A stretch of DNA of 64,000 nucleotides from Paramoeba atlantica (Eukaryota; Discosea). Shown one piece after another: positions 47,074 to 56,002 of the stretch (the stretch's first letter is position 1; every line of letters begins with the position of its first letter). The notes under the pieces are model-generated. The model was not told the origin of the DNA and searched no databases. It worked only from the letters and a program-made list of their open reading frames with translations. The stretch lies in contig CDRNVI010000015.1 of NCBI GenBank assembly GCA_977017575.1, forward strand, positions 186,001 through 250,000, written 5' to 3'. A program made the position numbers and the translations under genes.

Positions 47074-48378
47074 ATGCCTGGCGGAGGTCACCAGAGAGAA
47101 CAGTTTGACTACATACTGGGAAAAATATCTGAGGCTATCCAGCAGCGTGATGGGAAGGAACTAACTGTTTTTCTTGGTATGTTAAAGTCGTTGCTGGGTC
47201 TTTTCGTCTCTCAGTCTGAGAAAATAATAAAACGTACGTGTGAAAACGATAGGCGAAAAGTCATCAATGGTTTCGACAAACATAAAAATCTTGGAACATC
47301 CGATAGAGACCAATGGCGGGAATTTTTGTTATCCTTTGTGTACGTATTCCGACGTCTAAATTTCTCACATGTCGACGATTTTAAAAATATGTATAAGTTA
47401 TTTCACTTGTATCAGATTGTTTTTCGGTTTACCGTTTCCACAGATACGAATCGCATTCCACCAGCATGTGCGACTTATTGGTGTCTTCCCCCATTGGTGT
47501 ATCTTCTCGATTTCGTATACAACAGCGCAGTTCAGGTAGGATGTTCGGCTGATATGGAAACTGTGCAAAACTTTGCGCGAGAAGCCCGTCAGCTTATTTT
47601 GTTTTGTCAAAAGATCACTCTAATTGAAAAAGCAGTGCCCCCTCTAGTAAATACTATGTTGAGCGTATTTTTAGCTTCCTTTAATCTTGAACAGTGCCGT
47701 GCACTGCTCGTTGGCATCGCAACCATGGAGAGGCAGGGATTTTCGCTGCGCGCGGTATCGGATGATAGTCAGCGTGTCGCGTATGATTTTTACCTCGGTA
47801 GAATGCGTTTGTATGAGACCAACTTTGTGGGAGCTGCGACATCACTTTACTCCGCATTCGTGGCAATACAAAACACAAGCGAGAAACACATCAACAGTTC
47901 TCTTGTACTTTATTATCTAACAGTGGCCCAGCTTTGCAATGGAGTTTTAACTCCTGCGCATCTCTTGCAAAAATACGCATTGCTGGATCTTTTGACCTTT
48001 GTAAAAGCTCTTAGAAGTGCAAATTACTCAGACTTTGAAACATGTTTGCTGATAAATCAGGCACAGCTTCGTGAAAAGGGTGTATATGCCTTGCTCTACC
48101 ATATGCTATCATCTTTACATGTCGTTATGCTTCGAAGAGTGCATTATGTGCATATTAAAATAGGCCTTGATCCAAGTCGCATAAGACTAGAGTATATCGC
48201 ACGTATGATGATACTACTTGGAACTTCAGAATCCGAAACCACTGAGGAAGCAGTATTTAGTCTTCTTGCTCCTCTGGTCAGCTCTGGCTTGATTAAAGGG
48301 TATATTTCACAAGAACATAAGATTTTGGTCCTTAGCAAGACGAATCCGTTTCCTTCTAGATTGGCTTTGTTGGAATAA
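47074..48378 (+). CDS. PCI-domain protein of the PCID2/Thp1 (TREX-2) type
   Basis: TREX-2 couples transcription to mRNA export. The 434-residue protein is helical throughout and shows the order of PCID2/Thp1/CSN12: a TPR-like part ending in DFYLGRMRLYETNFVGAATS, followed by SSLVLYYLTVAQLCNGVLTP, LLQKYALLDLLTFVKALRS, GVYALLYHMLSSLHVVMLRR, and a winged helix with HIKIGLDPSRIRLEYIA and GLIKGYISQEHKILVLS. PCID2 is preferred over CSN12 by overall order, not by a single residue. ATG 47074 is used; a CAG after T/A-rich sequence lies 8 bases upstream. Confidence 0.8.
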   Translation: MPGGGHQREQFDYILGKISEAIQQRDGKELTVFLGMLKSLLGLFVSQSEKIIKRTCENDRRKVINGFDKHKNLGTSDRDQWREFLLSFVYVFRRLNFSHVDDFKNMYKLFHLYQIVFRFTVSTDTNRIPPACATYWCLPPLVYLLDFVYNSAVQVGCSADMETVQNFAREARQLILFCQKITLIEKAVPPLVNTMLSVFLASFNLEQCRALLVGIATMERQGFSLRAVSDDSQRVAYDFYLGRMRLYETNFVGAATSLYSAFVAIQNTSEKHINSSLVLYYLTVAQLCNGVLTPAHLLQKYALLDLLTFVKALRSANYSDFETCLLINQAQLREKGVYALLYHMLSSLHVVMLRRVHYVHIKIGLDPSRIRLEYIARMMILLGTSESETTEEAVFSLLAPLVSSGLIKGYISQEHKILVLSKTNPFPSRLALLE

Positions 48379-49180
48379 TCTTGCATAGATCAGCATAAAT
48401 CTAGTTATTAACGATACGAATAGCTGACGCCTCATTTCGTAGATTTTTTACAATCCTACATACTGTACATCATAGCTGCAGGATTATCAATAATTCTGTT
48501 CGGTAATAATAATTATTATTAATAAATTATTAATAAATTATTATTGGGCTTTGGCACTCAGATTTCTCGCTCTTAATTTTGTATCAAACAATATTTTCAT
48601 GCCAAAAAGGAGCATTGATGGGGATCTCCTTATGGAGTCGATGCTGATGCTTCGAGCATCATTATATGCACCTCAACCTACGCGGGAAGTAGGAGCCTAA
48701 CGCAGGTAAGGGGGCTGTACCAACAACAACTCCTTATGGAGTGCTGATATCGAGGGCCGGGAAATGCCAAACTCTGTATGTGTATGATGTATCGCAACGA
48801 AAATGAGCTTTCTGGATCTCTTCGCGGTCTTCCCTGGTGCTGCCATCATACTGCTGCAATTGAAGCAGACCACATATCGGGGCTCCTCCACATGCGAGGG
48901 GCTCCTCATGTGTCACTCGCAGCCCCTCGTGTAAATGCATATTGAATTATTAATAATATTAATAATTATATTTTTTGAATAATAAGAATTATTAATAATT
49001 ATTATTACAAAATTTACAAAATAATTATTATTACAGCTATGCTGTATATGTATGATACTGTATGTATGATTTCTACTATACTACTCTGTATAATTCTTTT
49101 TAACTCACCGATTTCAACTTTTTTCAACTTTCACAAGAAAAGCGTTTCATTTTCCTAGTCCTGCAACACTTTTTTCGTCC
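48379..49180. other. TAA-rich intergenic region containing a 400-base GC-richer island
   Basis: Two stretches of TAA/ATT repeats (about 48505-48546 and 48943-49036) flank a more GC-rich block (about 48547-48942). The block contains CTCCTTATGGAG twice (near 48626 and 48729), the hairpin TGATGC-TTCGA-GCATCA near 48649, and G/C-rich complementary segments near 48880-48930. I recognise no protein or RNA family. It may be a small inserted element or a structured RNA gene. Confidence 0.45.
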
Positions 49181-50128
49181 ATGTTCTTGACCTCCGCACT
49201 CCGCCTGGCAGGCTCCATGTCCTCCATGCTTCGAACCGTTAAAGACAACTACTCCCGCAACACGTTACACGAACTCTCGGATGAGATACTCCTCGCGTAC
49301 GGTAGAATGCGACACCTCCCTCTTGTGGGTTCTCGCGAAGATCTCCTGCGACGGTTCTACCAATACATCTATCGCAAGGACTGTCACGAGCGGGTCCAGA
49401 TGGTGTGCTACGATTTGGAGTTTACCGGGACTCCACGTTGGACAGCGCAGCGCGACCTTTACATTCCTGATCAGGAGATGGTGGAAATTGCGGCCTACCA
49501 CCCAGCATCGGAGAAAACCTTCTCGCGACTTGTTCGCCCCGTACAGTACGCGTTAAGTGAGGAAGCAGCGCAGCTCACGGGACTCACACAGGAGCAATTG
49601 CAAAGGGATGGGGTCCCGGTAGGGCAGGTGCTGGAGTCATTCTTTGCGTGGATATCGAATTGTACGCAACAAACGGCTGAAGAGTCGAAAGAGAACGCTT
49701 CTTCTTCTGCTCACAATTTAGTTCCAGACGCGAATGATTGTAATTCACAAGCGTTAGCTAGGAGGGGCAGTGTTATGCTCATATCTCACGGTGGTCTACT
49801 TCATGACGCCCGCATGATCCGACACTATTCGACACAATCATCTCTTTCTATTCCTTCCTACTTGTACTTTGCAGATTCTTACAAATTACTGCGAGAGTGT
49901 ACGCGTAATAAAGGCTCTGATTTGACGAGTCTAAAACTCGAAGCTCTGCTCAATCAATTTGAAATAATTCCTCTGGAGCAGCACCATCGAGCTCTAAGTG
50001 ATGCCATCGGAACATGGAAAGTCTTGCAAGCCGCAATATTGCAATATGGCACAAAGTACTTTACTCCTTCACAAGAAATTGCCAGGAAATACATGAGTTG
50101 GAAGAGAGGTGACGGTTCGAAAAAGTAA
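49181..50128 (+). CDS. DEDDh 3'-5' exonuclease with SAP-like N-terminal motif (ERI1-like)
   Basis: A 315-residue exonuclease of the RNase T/epsilon superfamily. Metal ligands: Asp 78 and Glu 80 in CYDLEFTG, Asp 209 in HGGLLHDARMI, and His 269 with Asp 274 in HHRALSDA, i.e. the DEDDh set. Before it, residues 30-65 (LSDEILLAYGRMRHLPLVGS followed by REDLLRRFYQYI) look like a SAP motif. SAP plus DEDDh is the layout of ERI1/3'hExo, which trims histone mRNA stem-loops, small RNAs and 5.8S rRNA ends. An insert rich in Ser and Asn (about 165-190) is unusual. The nuclease call is firm and the ERI1 link moderate. ATG 49181; ATG 49217 is also possible. Confidence 0.8.
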   Translation: MFLTSALRLAGSMSSMLRTVKDNYSRNTLHELSDEILLAYGRMRHLPLVGSREDLLRRFYQYIYRKDCHERVQMVCYDLEFTGTPRWTAQRDLYIPDQEMVEIAAYHPASEKTFSRLVRPVQYALSEEAAQLTGLTQEQLQRDGVPVGQVLESFFAWISNCTQQTAEESKENASSSAHNLVPDANDCNSQALARRGSVMLISHGGLLHDARMIRHYSTQSSLSIPSYLYFADSYKLLRECTRNKGSDLTSLKLEALLNQFEIIPLEQHHRALSDAIGTWKVLQAAILQYGTKYFTPSQEIARKYMSWKRGDGSKK

Positions 50129-50313
50129 TCACCATTTTTAGTAATCAGGCAGTTTTCAGACTCGTAAATGAGTGAAATAAAAATTGAATTCTTTTAATTA
50201 CAGTACTAAAATTATTCATCTCGATTTCATAGCTTTACACATTAAGCTTTAAACACTAAGCCTTAAAATATATTTTTTGACAATATCAGATAGTTTTAAA
50301 CACGGTGTTTTTA

Positions 50314-50793
50314 ATGTGTTCACAGGTAAATGACGTTTCGTCCATCTTTTCTTGCTTAAGGCGTAGAGGCCCACAGGCATATTTGAAATCCGAATCGTCA
50401 GCTAAGGTAGCTGAACGCAATGTTGGCAGGCTCAAAAAGAAGCCAAAACCACGTAAGAACAAGCCCAATGATAAAGAAATCACATTGATCTCACGTACAG
50501 GCATTGAATCAGAGTCAAAAGAACATGAAGCAGATGCTACTACCAAAAAACAAGGAAAATCTGTCGCAGTGTCTTCTAGATTAAAGCAGTTTTCTCACAT
50601 TCCGAATGTTTTCGGTGTGGATGACGAAGAATTTTTTGATGTAAAAGGGGAAAAACGAAACTCGGCAAGAAGATTTGCGGAAGGTTACGCTATTTATACA
50701 GAGGACGAAATACAAAACCAAGTTTCTAAAAAGAAACTTCGGGTTTCAGGAACTACCGATTTATGTCCTTTCGACTGTGATTGTTGCTTTTAA
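50314..50793 (+). CDS. DUF1764 family protein
   Basis: A 159-residue basic protein with the C-terminal signature of DUF1764: FAEGYAIYTEDEI then, at the very end, DLCPFDCDCCF. The middle is Lys-rich (KKKPKPRKNKPNDKE), as in other members. Function of the family is unknown; members are small and conserved in many eukaryotes. The start is uncertain: ATG 50314 is first, but TTCACAGGTAAATG right after it resembles splice sites. Confidence 0.82.
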   Translation: MCSQVNDVSSIFSCLRRRGPQAYLKSESSAKVAERNVGRLKKKPKPRKNKPNDKEITLISRTGIESESKEHEADATTKKQGKSVAVSSRLKQFSHIPNVFGVDDEEFFDVKGEKRNSARRFAEGYAIYTEDEIQNQVSKKKLRVSGTTDLCPFDCDCCF

Positions 50794-50955
50794 AGCTTTG
50801 TATCGTCGGGCGGCAGGTAGCGAAATGGGAATTCTTCCTTTTACTATTTTTCAATAAACTAAGCCATTTAATCGGCCAGATTTGCGTCCGATTTAGTAAA
50901 TAGGAATATTCTTTTTATTAATTTTTTGAAAGCCATACCTTCAATACAATTGTGC

Positions 50956-52122
50956 ATGTCAGCAAAGACGTACTGCTGGACACGTCCTGACGATCCAGAA
51001 CCATTGTTCTCCAGTGAACCACCTCCTGCCGCAAGCGATGGATCTACACGGGTATGGGTGGATGGATGCTTTGATTTAATGCATTTTGGGCATTTCAACA
51101 TACTGCGACAGGCTCGGTCATTGGGTCATGTTGTATTCGCAGGTATACACTCCTCAGCTGAGATCGAGCACCACAAGGGCGCTGCTCCCGTGTACAATGA
51201 TAAGGAAAGAGCAATTTTGGCTCGCGGTTGTCGATGGGTGGATTACGTGCTAGAGAATGCTCCTTATGTCACTCGCTTGCGTCATATGCAACAACTTAAC
51301 ATTGACGTTGTAGTTCACGGAGATGACGTATCGTTCGATGCGGACGGAGATAACTCGTACAAAGAAATTTTATCAATGGGTAAGATGCGAATCGCCCGGA
51401 GAACTCTGGGAATTAGCACAACTGACATAATCGATCGTATTCTATTCTCGGTGCCTTCGCTAGATCAGGATGAAGAAGGTTCTGAGCCGTATCGGGCAGC
51501 GAAAAAAATAGCGAAGTGCAAGTCACAATATCCAGTTCTTCAAGAAACTGTAGATAACAAGTCCACAGTATGTGCACCTGAACCTGAAACTGGTCTTTGC
51601 ACTATTCGGGAAAGTCTTCCGTATGTTCTTTTCTCTGAACAAGTTATTCAATGGAGTGGAGTTCATTCTTCATGTTTTCCGACATGTCAAAAAGTGATTT
51701 ACATTCACGGCGTATTTGATTTATTTCACGCTGGACACGTATCCTTTCTTAACGTCGCACGTGGGTACGGAAATTACCTTGTAATAGGTCTTGTTGAGAA
51801 GGATGGAGAAATTCCTATTCCATGTCTCAATCTCACGGAGCGATCCCTGGCGCTAATGTCCTGTAGATACGTTGATTATGTGATTCAGGATGTTCCTGAT
51901 GAAATTCCGTTAAGTTTTATTAACTATCTTCGCGCTTCGGGAGTGGATGTAGCTGTGGACATAAGAAAAATATTCAGCACACGGAACAACAATCTATTTA
52001 AAAACTACGGATTATATAGAAATATTGGGTGTGATGACGTGGTTGATCGAGAAAATATCCTGAATAGAGTGCGATCGAATAACGCTACTTATCTAACCCG
52101 AAACGAGAGACGCAGGCCCTAG
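50956..52122 (+). CDS. PCYT2: Ethanolamine-phosphate cytidylyltransferase (ECT/PCYT2)
   Basis: Makes CDP-ethanolamine from phosphoethanolamine and CTP in the Kennedy pathway to phosphatidylethanolamine. The 388-residue protein has the two tandem cytidylyltransferase folds of PCYT2. First: VWVDGCFDLMHFGHFNILRQ with the HxGH motif, then RWVDYVLENAPYVT, VVHGDD and RRTLGISTTDII. Second: VIYIHGVFDLFHAGHVSFLN, CRYVDYVIQDVPDEIPL; here the RTxGxSTT motif is missing, as expected for the non-catalytic half. ATG 50956 is preferred to the upstream TTG. A seven-base-stem hairpin (52122-52140) begins with the G of the stop codon. Confidence 0.94.
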   Translation: MSAKTYCWTRPDDPEPLFSSEPPPAASDGSTRVWVDGCFDLMHFGHFNILRQARSLGHVVFAGIHSSAEIEHHKGAAPVYNDKERAILARGCRWVDYVLENAPYVTRLRHMQQLNIDVVVHGDDVSFDADGDNSYKEILSMGKMRIARRTLGISTTDIIDRILFSVPSLDQDEEGSEPYRAAKKIAKCKSQYPVLQETVDNKSTVCAPEPETGLCTIRESLPYVLFSEQVIQWSGVHSSCFPTCQKVIYIHGVFDLFHAGHVSFLNVARGYGNYLVIGLVEKDGEIPIPCLNLTERSLALMSCRYVDYVIQDVPDEIPLSFINYLRASGVDVAVDIRKIFSTRNNNLFKNYGLYRNIGCDDVVDRENILNRVRSNNATYLTRNERRRP

Positions 52123-52140
52123 AATCATTATTTATGATTC
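52122..52140. repeat. Hairpin directly at the ECT stop codon
   Basis: GAATCAT-TATTT-ATGATTC; the first base is the last base of TAG. Confidence 0.5.
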
Positions 52141-52211
52141 GCCATGATTTTTCGTTGCGGGTTCGGCGATGCACACTCGAAGTCCCTCTTGTACCATGAT
52201 GTAGTGCAACA

Positions 52212-52296
52212 TAAGATACTGTACTGTATGTACTGTACTGTATGTACTGTACTTGTACTGCACGTACTGTACTGCAAGATACTGTACTGTATGTAC
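52212..52296. repeat. Tandem TACTGTA-type repeat
   Basis: Repeated gatactgtactgtatgtac units, imperfect. The same TACTGTA/TACAGTA core occurs near 35345-35365, 40450-40495 and 49045-49065. Confidence 0.75.
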
Positions 52297-52471
52297 AATA
52301 TGTATAAGATAATAAATTTATAAGATACATGTATGGTGTATAGAGATATTACAACAAAGACTTTTGGCTACTTGGAAGAATTTGTGCGTGATTCAACTTT
52401 ATGGACTTACTTTTACACATACTTGTTCCACTGGGGCAAATGTTTTAGTCTCTCTCTAGCCTACAACTACT

Positions 52472-55400
52472 ATGATCCACCTAATTCTTTTTTTATGTCT
52501 TCTCTGCTCTCCACTTCAAGCCTCTGAAGTTATTGAACTAACGCGTGAAAACTTTTATCAATATACGGATGTCGGTCACACTGCTGTAGAATTTTACGCG
52601 CCGTGGTGCGGTCACTGTCAAGATTTGACTCCAGAATGGGAGGAAGCGGCAAAAACTACAAAATCGATAGTATTCGGTAAAGTGGATGCGACAAAAGAGG
52701 AAGAATTGGCGCATGAATACAACATTCGTGGTTATCCTACAATACTGCTCTTTGAAGAAGGGTCTGCTACAGAATACACCGGTGGTAGGAAGGCTACGGA
52801 GATAGTGGAGTGGATGGAAAGTAGGATTCAACCGCCAGTGCGCGAGGCTTCGTCCATGGAATCTCTAGGAATAAACACAAGAAATACTGGAAAAATTAGT
52901 TTGGCATTATGCTATCCGCTTGAGAGCCACATTGGAGAAGCATTCACTAGTCATGCGCGCCGATTGCGCAGCAACTTTTCATTTTTTCATGTCGCTGAGT
53001 GTAGCACCCAGTCAAGTCATGCAGTTTTTATGCATAAGCCTTTCGAAGAAGAAATTTCTAAGTTTCGGGGTAATCTTGAAGATAACGAGGTTTTCGATGC
53101 GTGGCTTCGAGCGGAATCCTTCCCCGCTTTGGCCGAGATTGGTCCGGACAACGTTAAATCTTATATGGAACGCGGTTTGCCATTGGCATGGCTCTTTGTT
53201 GACCCTACGCACGAAGAACGAACATCTCAGGCGTTGAAAACCGTTCGTGACGTTGCTCTCCGATTTCGAAACAATATGAGTTTTGTGTACCTTCCTGGCA
53301 AGGAGTACGCACAAATTATGAACCAACTTGGGCACAATGGTACTATTTTTCCTTCGTTTTCCATTGACAGGAAGACGAATGAATATTATGCCTTTCCTCC
53401 TGGAGAAGAACTGGAACAAAAGAATCTTTCAGAGTTTTGTGATGCATTCTTTAGCGGCCGATTGCAGCGTTCCTTGAAATCTGAGCCCAGTCCAACTCAG
53501 TCTCTTTGTGAAGGCTTAACTACTATCGTAGGAACAACATTTCAGAGGATCGTACTTGATCGGGAGCAGGACACTCTTGTAGCATTTCATGCCCCTTGGT
53601 GTGAGCCTTGCAAAAAATTGATGCGCTCGTATCGTCGTTTGGCGATCGCCCTCCAAGGAAGTGAAATAAACGTGGCTCAAATTGATGTCGGGTCGAACGA
53701 TCTCTCTGGCAATGTTACTCTATCCTCGCTTCCCACTGTTTTACTTTTCCTTAATAATAAAACTGAACCACTACGCTACCCTGGACCATATACTGCAGAA
53801 GGCCTACTAGAATTTCTTAAAACTCATACGAATACGGAAATCACAGTTTCTGAGGACGACGACCTAATTTCCGACATTGCCGCTGAAGAGATATTAACAC
53901 TCGATAGGTTTCGCGAATTACTTGCAGAAGACACAGCGCGGGTAATGCTTTTCACTAATACAAGAGGGGCGAAGTACTATGAGTATAAAAGAATTTGTTC
54001 ATCTCTCAGTGAGATAGCTAACTTGGCATTCGTGCAAAACGAGAACATCGCGCACCCTCATCATGACGGCTCTCTAGTGCTTTACCGTCCATGGATGGCT
54101 CATAACGAGAGAAATTTAACGTTTACAGGTGATATTTCTAATCACTCAATGCTTACTCAATGGATAAAGGACAACAGTTTTCCTTTGATAGATGAAATTA
54201 ATGCCGAAAAACATTCAAGATACGCTAGTCGAGGTCTTCCGATGCTTTGGCTCTTTGCTATACCAGAGGATAAGGAATCAGAAAAAGCTAAAGATGTTCT
54301 TTTGGCAGTTGCAGAACATTTCAAAACTAAGATGAGTTGTGTTTGGTTAAATCATACAATGCACCCCAGAATGGCATCTCGATTTACGCTGTCGGGTGAA
54401 ATATTTCCTGCTTTAGCAATTGATGACTTAGCGACACGATCGTTTTACGTGTATCCTGAAGAGAGGTCATTGGACTTTGATTCAATAACAAAATTTACCC
54501 AAGATTTTCTAGATGACAATTTGAAACGTTCACTTTTCTCTGAGCCCATACCCCACAGAGAGACATTCAAGGGATTGACCACATTGGTAAGTAAAACATT
54601 AGAGAAGTATGTAAATAAGGGCGATAAGGACTTGCTTCTTGAGTTTTATTCACCGGAGTGTGGCTACTGTCAGGAATTTGATCCAATATATCGAAAGATA
54701 GCGCTTTCATTACGCCCAGTGTCTAATCTTATTGTCGGATCTATAGATGCAGTCGCAAACGAAATTATGTCCTCCTTTACAATTACTGGTTACCCGACGC
54801 TCTATTTCTGCCCGGTCGGAAAGGAACACATTCTTTACGAAGGACCACGCGAGCCCTACGATATACTGGAATTCGTCAAGCTGCACGCAACCGTTGATAT
54901 TAATATAACTACGAAAGACCTTGACAATCCAAAGAACATTGTGGAAGTTCTTACAGATTGGGGAGATCTTGAAGACTTTAAAGGCTATTCTGATGCAGCC
55001 CTTGTATGCTTCGCTCACGAGTCGGGTCAAGTAGCTTCCCATTTCAATGCTACGATTTCTCTTTTTCCGATATATGTTGATGCTGCGATATACGTGTGCC
55101 GTGAAATACCTCATGAATTAGACAACCATGTCGTCCTTTTCAGGGCGTTGGACAACGAAAATGTTACATTTACGGGAGATCTGACATCCGCAAGTGAGCT
55201 GCACGAATTCCTAGAATCTGAGGCATTTCCTTTAATAAGCGAGATGAATCCTGTGTTACATCACCGCTATGAAGCAAGAGGGCTTCCTCTGGTGTGGATT
55301 CTTCTCAACCGAACTGACATCGAGCGAAGTGTAAATACGCTCACGATTGCTCAAGTTGTTGCTGGGATGTATCGGAAGAAGTTCAGTTTTATACACGTTG

Positions 55401-55687
55401 ATGGCTCGGAACAAGTTGACATCAGCGATATGTTTCAATTCTCGGGTTACGTATTTCCAGTGGCTGGGATTGATGACCCGGAATCAGGCAATTATTATGC
55501 CATGCCGGAAACAACCGAATTTACAACGCAATCATTGAGTGATTTTTTGGAAGAATTTTTATCCGGCACGCTTGAACCCGTTTCCGAAGAGGCAATATCA
55601 CCGGAATCTGATGTTGAATGGGAACAATCAGAACGCGATGAATCGCATTCTACTGAACTTCCTTTAGAAATTATGGAAGAACTTTGA
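52472..55687 (+). CDS. Giant protein disulfide isomerase, order a-b-b'-a'-b-b'-a''-b-b'
   Basis: ER oxidoreductase of 1071 residues, twice the usual PDI length. A signal peptide (IHLILFLCLLCSPLQA) precedes three thioredoxin active-site domains: WCGHC (Cys 46, 49), WCEPC (Cys 377, 380) and ECGYC (Cys 730, 733). Each is followed by two inactive folds; the b-b' module is recognisable three times by FPxxxEI/M-x10-RGLP-x3-W (SFPALAEIGPDN, SFPLIDEINAEK, AFPLISEMNPVL) and by FPxxxID. There is no fourth active domain at the end. The C-terminus is acidic and ends MEEL, which could work as a KDEL-like retrieval signal. The adjacent PDI at 56003 shares the modules, so both probably derive from tandem duplication. 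CEPC and CGYC should have redox properties unlike CGHC. ATG 52472 follows two CTAG-type acceptor-like sites. Confidence 0.92.
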   Translation: MIHLILFLCLLCSPLQASEVIELTRENFYQYTDVGHTAVEFYAPWCGHCQDLTPEWEEAAKTTKSIVFGKVDATKEEELAHEYNIRGYPTILLFEEGSATEYTGGRKATEIVEWMESRIQPPVREASSMESLGINTRNTGKISLALCYPLESHIGEAFTSHARRLRSNFSFFHVAECSTQSSHAVFMHKPFEEEISKFRGNLEDNEVFDAWLRAESFPALAEIGPDNVKSYMERGLPLAWLFVDPTHEERTSQALKTVRDVALRFRNNMSFVYLPGKEYAQIMNQLGHNGTIFPSFSIDRKTNEYYAFPPGEELEQKNLSEFCDAFFSGRLQRSLKSEPSPTQSLCEGLTTIVGTTFQRIVLDREQDTLVAFHAPWCEPCKKLMRSYRRLAIALQGSEINVAQIDVGSNDLSGNVTLSSLPTVLLFLNNKTEPLRYPGPYTAEGLLEFLKTHTNTEITVSEDDDLISDIAAEEILTLDRFRELLAEDTARVMLFTNTRGAKYYEYKRICSSLSEIANLAFVQNENIAHPHHDGSLVLYRPWMAHNERNLTFTGDISNHSMLTQWIKDNSFPLIDEINAEKHSRYASRGLPMLWLFAIPEDKESEKAKDVLLAVAEHFKTKMSCVWLNHTMHPRMASRFTLSGEIFPALAIDDLATRSFYVYPEERSLDFDSITKFTQDFLDDNLKRSLFSEPIPHRETFKGLTTLVSKTLEKYVNKGDKDLLLEFYSPECGYCQEFDPIYRKIALSLRPVSNLIVGSIDAVANEIMSSFTITGYPTLYFCPVGKEHILYEGPREPYDILEFVKLHATVDINITTKDLDNPKNIVEVLTDWGDLEDFKGYSDAALVCFAHESGQVASHFNATISLFPIYVDAAIYVCREIPHELDNHVVLFRALDNENVTFTGDLTSASELHEFLESEAFPLISEMNPVLHHRYEARGLPLVWILLNRTDIERSVNTLTIAQVVAGMYRKKFSFIHVDGSEQVDISDMFQFSGYVFPVAGIDDPESGNYYAMPETTEFTTQSLSDFLEEFLSGTLEPVSEEAISPESDVEWEQSERDESHSTELPLEIMEEL

Positions 55688-56002
55688 TATCATAATTTTG
55701 AAATGCGGTCGGGACGGACTTATGTATCCTGATGAAATGTTCGCATAAACAGATCATGCACATGTATGGGCGATATGTTTTTATTCCTTTAAGGCCTGAT
55801 TCTAGGAGGGTTGTAGATGAACACGCTAGGAGATTGGGGTATATGGTTAAGTAACTCATTCTAGTTCAATACGTTTCTTTATTTCTTTCTTGTAGCCGCC
55901 TTTAATTATTTCTTGTACTGGTACCTGGAATTATTACCTTGTATTACATTATTTCTTTGGTATTTAAAGGCGTTAAGTATTTACGATTTCTGAAGAAGGC
56001 AC
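55688..56002. other. Intergenic region between the two PDI genes
   Basis: No gene or RNA recognised; AT-rich, T-rich toward the next ATG. Confidence 0.4.

Noticed and set aside
48697-48940. Two minus-strand frames in the island between TAA repeats
   Set aside because: They overlap each other in different frames, have no recognisable domains and cross hairpin sequences.
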